Part shown: positions 7,395 through 14,188 of the stretch, one piece after another
How positions within the stretch are numbered: the stretch's first letter is position 1
How the letters are laid out: each line of letters starts with the position of its first letter
Source of the DNA: NBML01 sp029939535
Lineage (GTDB): Bacteria > Desulfobacterota > Desulfobacteria > Desulfobacterales > Desulfobacteraceae
Assembly (NCBI GenBank): GCA_029939535.1
Contig: JAOZST010000074.1
Coordinates: 1 to 16,622, forward strand
Reading direction: 5' to 3'
Length of the DNA: 16,622 nucleotides
Notes under the pieces: generated by a model
Database searches by the model: none
Seen by the model: only the letters and a program-made list of their open reading frames with translations
What the model was told of the DNA's origin: nothing
Translations under genes and position numbers: made by a program

Positions 7395-8162
7395 TTGAAA
7401 ATTGATATTAAAAAAATAACCAAGGTATATACAAGTCCCAAAAAAGAAGATCATATTATTCTCAAAGATATCTCCTTTTCCATTGAACCGGGAGATTTTG
7501 TTATCATTCTGGGAGAGTCAGGGTGTGGTAAAACAACCCTTTTAAATCTTTTGGCAGGACTTGAAAAACCCACATCTGGATCTATTTATGTTGACGATCA
7601 GAAAATTACCGGAATCCATCCTTCACGATCCATGCTTTTTCAGCAGCCAGCCCTGATCCCCTGGCTCAACGTAAAAGAGAACGTGGCCTATGGCTGCAAA
7701 ATAAGGGGGGACATAAAAGAACTGGACTACAGGGTAAACCAATTCCTTGAGATAATGGGTCTGGGCGGATTTTCAGACTCCAAACCCGGGCAGCTTTCCC
7801 TGGGCATGGCCCAGAGGGTATGCCTTGCAAGGGCTCTGGTGGGACACCCGAAAGCCCTTCTTCTGGATGAACCCTTTGCTTCCCTGGATACCTTTACCCA
7901 GGCCCATATCCAGGAAGAACTTGTTAATTTATGGCTGTCAGAACAATTCACAGCAGTCTTTGTCACCCACGACATTGATGAGGCCATCCGCATGGGAAAT
8001 AAAATCATTCTTCTGGCAGGGGAACCGGCAAATATCACGAATATATTTGAAATAAATGAGGAATATCCAAGGGACCGGAACCATCCAAAATTTAAGGAAA
8101 TCCGGATAAAAATTCTGGAACAGTTCAAATACTCCTATCTTGCTAAAAGGAGCTTGTTATAA
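7395..8162 (+). CDS. ABC transporter ATPase, SsuB/TauB/NrtD type
   Basis: Nucleotide-binding subunit of the importer, 255 residues. Walker A GESGCGKTT (40-48), Q-loop LFQQPALIPWLNV, Walker B ALLLDEPF with D158/E159, D-loop SLDTF and switch H192 in VTHDIDEA are all present. The signature reads LSLGMAQ (134-140) where the family usually has LSGGMAQ or LSGGMRQ, so the first signature Gly is Leu. It begins with TTG 7395, two bases after the previous stop, with only a weak ribosome site (GGAAATC), which suggests translational coupling. Its stop overlaps the start of the exported binding protein by 4 bases (ATAA). Works with the permease at 9345-10175. Confidence 0.92.
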   Translation: MKIDIKKITKVYTSPKKEDHIILKDISFSIEPGDFVIILGESGCGKTTLLNLLAGLEKPTSGSIYVDDQKITGIHPSRSMLFQQPALIPWLNVKENVAYGCKIRGDIKELDYRVNQFLEIMGLGGFSDSKPGQLSLGMAQRVCLARALVGHPKALLLDEPFASLDTFTQAHIQEELVNLWLSEQFTAVFVTHDIDEAIRMGNKIILLAGEPANITNIFEINEEYPRDRNHPKFKEIRIKILEQFKYSYLAKRSLL

Positions 8163-9358
8163 CTATCGATATATCCAATAAAAATAAAAAAATTGAGGTC
8201 TGGTCGAGGCGCAGATTTATAAAAACAGCTGTTGCCAGCGGCTCAAGCCTGATCCTGCCAGGGGCAGCCCCATTACTTGCAAAACAGTCTCCCCTCAGGC
8301 TGGGATATCTGCCCATTACCGATGCAACCCCCCTTCTTGTGGCCCATGGACTTGGTTATTTCTCCCAGGAAGGGCTTCAGGTTGAAAGGCCGGTTATGGT
8401 AAGATCATGGAAAATACTGATTGAATCATTTCTGGCAGGAAAATTTGATCTAACCCATATGCTGTTTCCCATTCCTGTGTGGATGCGATTTAAACAAAAC
8501 ATACCCATAAAAGTTCTGGCCTGGGATCATACAAATGGTAGTGCCGTGACCGTTAGAGGTAACTCAGAGATTTACAAATTCGCCGACCTTGGCGGAAAAC
8601 AGGTGGCTGTCCCGTCCTGGTATTCCATGCACAATCTTATCCTGCAGATGGGGATAAGGACCCAGGGACTCAAACCTGTAATAAAACCCCAGTCTGCAAA
8701 ACTGGCCGCGGATGAAGTCAACCTGTTCATACTGCCTCCTCCGGACATGCCCACAGCCCTTCTCGGCAGAAGAATTGATGCATTTATAGTGGCTGACCCT
8801 TTTAATGCCCTGGCCCAGGAAAAATTCAATGCAAGAATAATGCGGTTTACCGGTGATATCTGGAAAGACCACCCCTGCTGTGTTGTTGTGGCCAACCAGA
8901 ATTTTATCGATAAAAATTCTATTGTAGTGCAAAAAGCCATGAATGCCATTGTCAGAGCCCAGGCCTGGTGTACGAAAAACCCCCTGGAAACAGCACATCT
9001 TTTAAGTCGTGACGGAGAAAGATATCTTCCGTTCCCCGAAACTATACTGGCACGGGTTTTTAAAAGCAATTTACATAAAACACAATTGGTTCATCCCCAT
9101 TGGGATGTTACAAGAATTGGGTTCCAGCCCTTTCCCTTTCCTTCTGCCACCCGGTTTATTGTGGATCAGATGAAAAAAACCAAGGTTGAAGGTGACAATA
9201 GCTTTCTTTCCTCTCTGGATACAGGTGCAGCTGCCCAGGAACTGGTGGATGAAACCTTTGTCAGAAAAGCCATTGACGAAACAGGTGGAGTGCATGTTTT
9301 CAATAGCTCCAACATGGAAAAACCATTCACAAGGGAAGAAGTAGTTGAAATCAATTAA
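8159..9358 (+). CDS. Tat-exported NrtA/SsuA-like substrate-binding protein, AUA start
   Basis: Periplasmic solute-binding protein of the importer, 399 residues. The twin-arginine signal SRRRFIK (16-22) is followed by a hydrophobic stretch ending in AAPLLA (about 41). The mature part starts with LRLGYLPITDATPLLVAHG, a typical NrtA/CmpA-type opening, then W84, H158 and DHPCC (237-241). There is no ATG, GTG or TTG in frame between an upstream TAA (8144) and the middle of the mature domain (GTG 8339); starting there would lose the signal and first strand. AUA at 8159 lies 6 bases after AAAAGGAG and forms ATAA with the ATPase stop, the place of a classical ATGA overlap. AUC at 8165 is the next option. 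A broken start is possible but the rest is intact. Confidence 0.82.
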   Translation: MTIDISNKNKKIEVWSRRRFIKTAVASGSSLILPGAAPLLAKQSPLRLGYLPITDATPLLVAHGLGYFSQEGLQVERPVMVRSWKILIESFLAGKFDLTHMLFPIPVWMRFKQNIPIKVLAWDHTNGSAVTVRGNSEIYKFADLGGKQVAVPSWYSMHNLILQMGIRTQGLKPVIKPQSAKLAADEVNLFILPPPDMPTALLGRRIDAFIVADPFNALAQEKFNARIMRFTGDIWKDHPCCVVVANQNFIDKNSIVVQKAMNAIVRAQAWCTKNPLETAHLLSRDGERYLPFPETILARVFKSNLHKTQLVHPHWDVTRIGFQPFPFPSATRFIVDQMKKTKVEGDNSFLSSLDTGAAAQELVDETFVRKAIDETGGVHVFNSSNMEKPFTREEVVEIN

Positions 9359-10175
9359 CAGAAAATTAGATAGCGATTCCAGACAGGTTGGACTGGATTC
9401 TTTTTCCAACCGCATGGAGTTTGGATGGAAATTTGAGCTACTGGGCCTTGCCCTGTTTGCATGCGCATGGATACTGGTATCCTGTTTTATTTTCACCCGT
9501 CCTGAATTTTCCCAGTTTAAGGGATTTTTGCCTGGTCCCACCCTGTCTGCCTTGATGGATGCATTCCAGGACAGCCGTTTCTGGATTTCAGTCTTTGCAA
9601 GCCTTCGACGGATTCTTGTGGGAATCTTCCTTGCATCCATACTTGGTTTTCCCCTGGGAATAATCATTGGATTCTATCCAATGCTCAGGGGACTTTCCTA
9701 CTCCTCCATTCAATTTATCAGGATGATCAGCCCTCTGTCCTGGATGCCCATTGCACTGCTTTTATTTACAAGCTTTGAGTCGGCTGTGTATTTTTTGATT
9801 GTAATGGCCACAATTTGCCCTATAATACTAAATACAGCAATAGGAGTTTTGCATATCAATCCCCAGTGGATTAAAATGGCGTTGAACCAGGGTGCAAACA
9901 ATTTTCAACTCATACGGACCATTGTGATTCCTTCCTCCCTGCCCCAGATGATGACCAGCTTGAGACTGGCGCTGGGCGTAGCCTGGATCGTTTTGGTTCC
10001 TGCTGAATTTTTGGGCGTTTCCAGTGGTCTGGGGTATCTTATAAATGATGCAAGGGATACAATGGAGTATGACAAACTCATGGCAATGATAATTGCCATT
10101 GGAATATTGGGTTTTCTTCTGGACCGTTTATTCCAAAAACTTCAAGTAAACTTTAATAGGTCCTGGGATAAATAA
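9345..10175 (+). CDS. ABC transporter permease, SsuC/TauC/NrtB type
   Basis: Inner-membrane permease of the importer, 276 residues with about six hydrophobic segments after a ~28-residue polar N-terminus. The cytoplasmic EAA loop that docks the ATPase is seen as ALNQGANNFQLIRTIVIPSS followed by LPQMMTSLRLALGVAW. GFPLGIIIGFYP and the helix PLSWMPIALLLF also match the family. It begins at TTG 9345 inside the end of the binding-protein gene (14-base overlap) with GGGAAG a few bases before; ATG at residue 25 (MEFGWKFELLG) is an alternative start. 44 bases separate it from the receiver-fusion gene. Confidence 0.9.
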   Translation: MKSINRKLDSDSRQVGLDSFSNRMEFGWKFELLGLALFACAWILVSCFIFTRPEFSQFKGFLPGPTLSALMDAFQDSRFWISVFASLRRILVGIFLASILGFPLGIIIGFYPMLRGLSYSSIQFIRMISPLSWMPIALLLFTSFESAVYFLIVMATICPIILNTAIGVLHINPQWIKMALNQGANNFQLIRTIVIPSSLPQMMTSLRLALGVAWIVLVPAEFLGVSSGLGYLINDARDTMEYDKLMAMIIAIGILGFLLDRLFQKLQVNFNRSWDK

Positions 10176-10219
10176 ACAGATAAAATATTATTACTTTTAT
10201 AATTATCAAGGAGTCTTTT

Positions 10220-11596
10220 ATGGCAGTAAATCCAGATATAAAAATTCTTGTTGCTGATGATTCAGGAACCATGCGCATCATGTTTAAACAGATTCTCAGC
10301 AAAGCCGGCTATACAAATCTTGTCATGGCTGTCAATGGAGCCGATGGACTTGAAAAAGTTAAAACCGAAAATCCAGACCTGGTAATCAGTGACTGGAACA
10401 TGCCCAAGATGGACGGACTTGAATTTTTAAAAGCACTCCGGGCCAGTGAGGAGTTCAAAGATCTTCCATTTATCATGGCCACAGCCCAGGCTGACAAGGG
10501 TCAGCAGATGGTTATAATGGAAGCCGGGGGCAACGGACATGTTCCCAAACCATTTGATGAAGAACAGATCAGCAAAGGTATTGAAAAGGCTTTTTCCACT
10601 GGCATGGAAAAAGCCCAGCACACAACAAAACAAAGAAGCATCATGGGAGGAAAGGTAGAACTCAACGTATCCCATATTCAGATTACAGACCACCTTGCTC
10701 TGGGCGCACTTAAACACAGGATTGAACAGGGAGATGTCGAACCTGAGTATTTTGATCTTACCACCAGCCTTAAAGCGGGATGGAACCCCATTCAGGAAGG
10801 ACTTGAAACAGGGGAAACCGACTGTGCCTTTGTATTGGCCCCAATTGCCATGGATCTGTTTGCCTATGATTCCCCCATAAGGCTGGTCCTCTTTGCCCAT
10901 AAAAACGGCTCAACCTTTGTCCGATCCAGACATTATGACCACAGATTTGATTCCCTCCAGAGCTTTTACAAATACAAAGTAGTGGACATCCCCCATAAAA
11001 TGTCTGTCCATCATATGCTGGCCCATAAATTTTTAAAAGAGCTGGGATTAAAACCGGGTGTACCAGGAGCAAAAGCCATCAATGTACGATTTGAGGTTGT
11101 TCCCCCAATAAAAATGCCCGGTATAATGAAAGAAAATGAAGATGTTGCAGGATTTATGGTTGCAGAACCTGTGGCGACCAAAGCCATTGCCGGTGAAATA
11201 GGAAACCTGGAATTTTATTCTGCCAGCCGCTGGGACAATCACCCCTGCTGTGTTGTTGCCATGCAGGAAGATTTCATTCAAAAATATCCAGAAGCAGCCC
11301 AGGAATTTGTCAGTCTTCTGGTAGAAACAGGGGAATATATTGAAAATGATAAAGTCAGGGCAGCACAGATTGCTGTCAATTTCCTTGATCCAAATGGTAA
11401 AATGGGACTGAACCCCGAGGTATTAAAAAATGTTTTTTCACAGCCCCAGGCAATACGCTGGGATGGTCTCTACCCCGAAGCAAGCGACCTGGATAAAGTC
11501 CAAAAGTACATGCATGATACCATGGAAATTGGTAAAATCATTGATCTTGAAAAATTCATAGAAACTGGATTTGCCAATAAAATATACAATATTTAA
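10220..11596 (+). CDS. CheY-like receiver domain fused to an NrtA/NasS-like binding domain
   Basis: A 458-residue two-domain cytoplasmic protein. Residues 6-125 form a complete receiver: acidic pair D13-D14, phospho-acceptor D58 in ISDWNMPKMDG, T88, and K110 in VPKPF. After a short linker, residues ~147-458 form a periplasmic-binding-type domain without signal peptide, paralogous to the protein at 6409-7392. It has W188, the His-rich HKMSVHHMLAHK (259-270), GFMVAEPVATKAIAG, and H341-P-C-C344. There is no DNA-binding, enzymatic or ANTAR output, so the ligand-binding domain is the only effector, or else the second input. Reliable start: ATG after AAGGAG with 6-base spacing. It resembles NasS-NasT logic (binding-protein sensor plus receiver) in one chain. 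Likely phospho-donor: the HPt protein two genes on. Confidence 0.88.
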   Translation: MAVNPDIKILVADDSGTMRIMFKQILSKAGYTNLVMAVNGADGLEKVKTENPDLVISDWNMPKMDGLEFLKALRASEEFKDLPFIMATAQADKGQQMVIMEAGGNGHVPKPFDEEQISKGIEKAFSTGMEKAQHTTKQRSIMGGKVELNVSHIQITDHLALGALKHRIEQGDVEPEYFDLTTSLKAGWNPIQEGLETGETDCAFVLAPIAMDLFAYDSPIRLVLFAHKNGSTFVRSRHYDHRFDSLQSFYKYKVVDIPHKMSVHHMLAHKFLKELGLKPGVPGAKAINVRFEVVPPIKMPGIMKENEDVAGFMVAEPVATKAIAGEIGNLEFYSASRWDNHPCCVVAMQEDFIQKYPEAAQEFVSLLVETGEYIENDKVRAAQIAVNFLDPNGKMGLNPEVLKNVFSQPQAIRWDGLYPEASDLDKVQKYMHDTMEIGKIIDLEKFIETGFANKIYNI

Positions 11597-11610
11597 ATGA
11601 GGTGTCCTAT

Positions 11611-12324
11611 ATGAAAATAACAGACCCGCAAGTTATAAAAAATGGAGAGAAAGACTTGTTAGAAGCTGTTCAGGATAATCTGGACCTGAACATGGTCAGA
11701 CAGATTCTCAAGGATCGCATGAAAGTTTCATCCCTTTCTTCCAGGGGCGGACAAATTATAGTCCACGAAAATAAAATCGCCTTCAGGATGGACTTTGATA
11801 TCAATCTAAGCGGCAGCCTGCTATTTGACCGGGAAGGCAATTATATTGAAGAACAGGATGAAGATGCCTTGATGAAAACAGAAACCGAAGAGAAAATGGA
11901 ACTCTCAGGTTTTGAACTGGATGAATCCCTTCCAGAACAGGAATCTGACGAAAGTAACCCTGATGAAACCGATTTTGTTGAAACCGATCTAAATGAAGCA
12001 GAACTGGATGAAACTGAACTGGATGAACCAGAAATCTTTCTTCCGGAATACGATCTTGAAGATGAACCAGAACTTGAGGATGGGCCTGAATTAGAACTGT
12101 CAAACCAGGAAGAAAGTAACACCAAATCCCTGGAAATGGAACCAAATGAGCTTCTGTCCGATGAATCAGACCCGTTGGCAGATGAATCAAAGTTCATAGC
12201 CGAATCAGATACACAGGAAATCTCGAAAAATGAAAATATACCTCAAGAAGAAATGATTGATGATGATATCAATGATATTCTCAAGGAAAGCCGGGAGTTC
12301 TGGGAACAAAAAAAAGACTCATAA
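11611..12324 (+). CDS. Acidic repeat protein with unknown N-terminal domain
   Basis: A 237-residue protein that I do not recognise. The first ~80 residues look folded (KDLLEAVQDNLDLNMVRQIL, then the beta-like GGQIIVHENKIAFRMDF and SGSLLFD). The rest is extremely acidic and low in complexity, with five tandem pentapeptides at 118-142 and LEDEPE/LEDGPE after them, ending in a helix (EEMIDDDINDILKESREF). No signal peptide or membrane segment. ATG 11611 is chosen over GTG 11602 because GAGGTG lies 6 bases before it. It sits 14 bases after the receiver fusion and 25 before the HPt gene. This suggests a partner or scaffold in the same relay, but nothing in the sequence proves it. Confidence 0.75.
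   Translation: MKITDPQVIKNGEKDLLEAVQDNLDLNMVRQILKDRMKVSSLSSRGGQIIVHENKIAFRMDFDINLSGSLLFDREGNYIEEQDEDALMKTETEEKMELSGFELDESLPEQESDESNPDETDFVETDLNEAELDETELDEPEIFLPEYDLEDEPELEDGPELELSNQEESNTKSLEMEPNELLSDESDPLADESKFIAESDTQEISKNENIPQEEMIDDDINDILKESREFWEQKKDS
11962..12036 (+). repeat. Five tandem 15-bp coding repeats (pentapeptide xE[TAP][DE][hydrophobic])
   Basis: In-frame 15-base units encode DETDF, VETDL, NEAEL, DETEL and DEPEI. Units 3 and 4 share AACTG ends and units 1 and 2 share GAAACCGAT, as expected for recent slippage or unequal exchange. The period is a multiple of three, so copy-number change keeps the frame. Confidence 0.8.
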
Positions 12325-12349
12325 CCGCCCAAAAAAAGGAAGGGATACC

Positions 12350-12721
12350 ATGTCAGATTCGAACAGGGTCAACAAAATAGTAGATATGAAAGAGCTAAAA
12401 AAAATCATGGACAATGATCTTGAACTTATTCAGGAGTGTTTTGCAGATTTCCTCTCTGAATGGCCTGATATGTTTGATGAGATACAAGATGCCGCTGCCC
12501 ATAAAGACCCTGAAAAAATAAATAATTCTGCCCATAAGCTCAAGGGTACCTTAAAATATCTGGCAGCAGGACATGCTGCCAATGCAGCCATGGACATTGA
12601 ATCCGCCGGAAGTGATCACGACCTTGAAAACCTGGACAAAAAGCTTTTAACCCTTAAAAAAGAATGTGAAAAACTGGTGGACTTTATCAACAATTTTGAA
12701 GTTTCCACGGGCTCTTCCTAA
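12350..12721 (+). CDS. Stand-alone HPt phosphotransfer protein
   Basis: A 123-residue all-helical histidine-phosphotransfer protein. The active site is H62 in SAHKLKG, with the small-residue stretch after it (KYLAAGHAANAAMDIE) typical of HPt four-helix bundles. It would pass phosphate between receivers, most simply to or from D58 of the receiver fusion in the same operon. ATG 12350 is used because GGAAGG lies 6 bases before it; an open frame extends upstream to 12257 but overlaps the previous gene with no ribosome site. No histidine kinase is encoded in the window, so the phosphate source must lie elsewhere. Confidence 0.85.
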   Translation: MSDSNRVNKIVDMKELKKIMDNDLELIQECFADFLSEWPDMFDEIQDAAAHKDPEKINNSAHKLKGTLKYLAAGHAANAAMDIESAGSDHDLENLDKKLLTLKKECEKLVDFINNFEVSTGSS

Positions 12722-12725
12722 CGAT

Positions 12726-12788
12726 AGCTTTCAGCCATTAGCTGTTGGCTGTTAGCTAAAAGCTTAATGGCTAAAGGCAAATTCCTAT
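12726..12788 (+). repeat. Dispersed hairpin repeat, copy 2
   Basis: Direct copy of the element at 5989-6057, shorter by about 6 bases near its right end. The stem AGCCATTA (12733-12740) with TAATGGCT (12765-12772) is kept. It lies between the convergent HPt and outer-membrane-protein genes, where the hairpin could act as a terminator for either strand, although no long U-tract follows. Confidence 0.8.
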
Positions 12789-12826
12789 TAAATTATAAAC
12801 TCTTCGGTCCTAAATATCCATGGGGT

Positions 12827-14188
12827 CTAGAAAAAATAGCGGACCCGCAGCTCCAGCTTATTTTCATTCTGCTTTTCACCATAGTCGGTAAAACTGCTTC
12901 CAACAATCAGGGAAAAACGCAGGCGCAGTTCCCAATTGGTAAATCCAGTGTATACTGCCTCGGGGCTCAGGGAAAAACTTTCATCATCCAGATTAATAAT
13001 GGCGGTGAAGCCCGGAGTAAAATAAAGCAGGTCAAAGGGTTCTTTCCGGGTAACCTTGACATAGAGATAGTTACGGCCGCTCTGGGATCTGCCATAGGCA
13101 CGGTCACTGATTGAAGCTGCCCTGCTGTATAGGGAATCATCGCCTGTTTCCATAAAAAGGTCATTGGCACCATCAACCAGATCAAAAAAACGGCCCTGCT
13201 CCTCCTCAGTATACCCATCATCGTTATGATAGTATTCAATTATAGTTGTAACATCGTTTTCCGTGAGGTAACGAAGCCCTAGGAGATAGCTGGTATCGGC
13301 AATTTTCCGAATTCCTACACTGCCGTCTGCATCCAAGATCTTCTGGGATTGTTCGGGAATATGGGCCAGTTCACCGTGGATCTCAAAATTGGTGGCCAGA
13401 TTGGTTGAAAAATCAAAACCATACCTGGTTGTCCGGCTGTTACCCGTGTATAAAAGAAAATCAATATCCACATCTCGATAGAGCAGATAAAGCTTGGCAG
13501 CAAGATTTATGTTGTCTTTCTTTCCAAAATCCTCATTAATATTGTCATGTACCGGCAGGAGCACCGTGGTCAGGGCCATGGTCTGTAAAGGACCTGAAAA
13601 ACTTTTGATCAGATCAAGACCCGCACCTATATACCCCTCCAAGGATTCCTCAGGACTATTGGGGTTCTTGGGTCTGTCAATAAAACCAACCGGGTTCCAG
13701 GCATAGCCCTTACCCCATTTAAATACCTTTTTGCCCAGATCAATACTTGCCATGGGCGTTGGTTTAATACTGGCATAAGCCTCAAATATACTGGCCTCAT
13801 CTTCCCATTGTTCCTGATCCTGGCGGCCGTAAGCTTGAGCTACCCAGTTAAGGCTGAACAGACCCTTGTTGTAATTACCATCCAATTGAAGGGTGGAAGT
13901 AAAACGATCCAGACTGGAGCGAGGATCCCCATGGGAATCCAGAAGAGCAAAGGCAGAACTTTGATTGACCTTGTTATGCTCCAGTTTAATCTCTGCATAA
14001 CCACCCCACTCAAGGTTCTTCTTCTCAAACTCCTCAAGATTAAAGCTGAACTCCTCCTGGGCAGCGGCAAAGCTTGCCATAAACATAAGGCTGACCATTA
14101 TATGGAAAACAATTCGGCTATACAAATTTTTCCCTTTGCTTTGAAAAACTTCCAAAAAAATATGGGAAAAAAAATTAACGCAGTTCAT
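12827..14188 (-). CDS. Predicted outer-membrane beta-barrel protein
   Basis: A 453-residue exported protein with no family that I can name with certainty. A signal peptide (about residues 23-43, ending in FAAA before QEEF) is followed by many alternating, aromatic-rich strands. The chain ends in LELRVRYFF, a terminal Phe as in outer-membrane barrels recognised by BamA. The ATG at 14188 overlaps the LolA-like gene by 14 bases. A TTG at residue 22 (after AAAGGG) would give a neater signal peptide and is a real alternative start. It is the last gene of the LolD/FtsX/LolA-like operon, so it may be the outer-membrane acceptor or partner of that export route. Confidence 0.75.
   Translation of the reverse strand: MNCVNFFSHIFLEVFQSKGKNLYSRIVFHIMVSLMFMASFAAAQEEFSFNLEEFEKKNLEWGGYAEIKLEHNKVNQSSAFALLDSHGDPRSSLDRFTSTLQLDGNYNKGLFSLNWVAQAYGRQDQEQWEDEASIFEAYASIKPTPMASIDLGKKVFKWGKGYAWNPVGFIDRPKNPNSPEESLEGYIGAGLDLIKSFSGPLQTMALTTVLLPVHDNINEDFGKKDNINLAAKLYLLYRDVDIDFLLYTGNSRTTRYGFDFSTNLATNFEIHGELAHIPEQSQKILDADGSVGIRKIADTSYLLGLRYLTENDVTTIIEYYHNDDGYTEEEQGRFFDLVDGANDLFMETGDDSLYSRAASISDRAYGRSQSGRNYLYVKVTRKEPFDLLYFTPGFTAIINLDDESFSLSPEAVYTGFTNWELRLRFSLIVGSSFTDYGEKQNENKLELRVRYFF

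Noticed and set aside
8339..9358. GTG at 8339 as the start of the binding protein
   Set aside because: It would remove the twin-arginine signal and the first conserved strand of the domain, both clearly encoded just upstream in the same frame.
10198..10203. Perfect TATAAT before the receiver-fusion gene as an internal promoter
   Set aside because: Transcription would start on or inside the AAGGAG ribosome site (10208-10213) and no -35 is present, so AT-rich chance is more likely.
12767..13114. 115-codon open frame on the plus strand after the HPt gene
   Set aside because: It begins inside the hairpin repeat and runs antisense through the barrel-protein gene.
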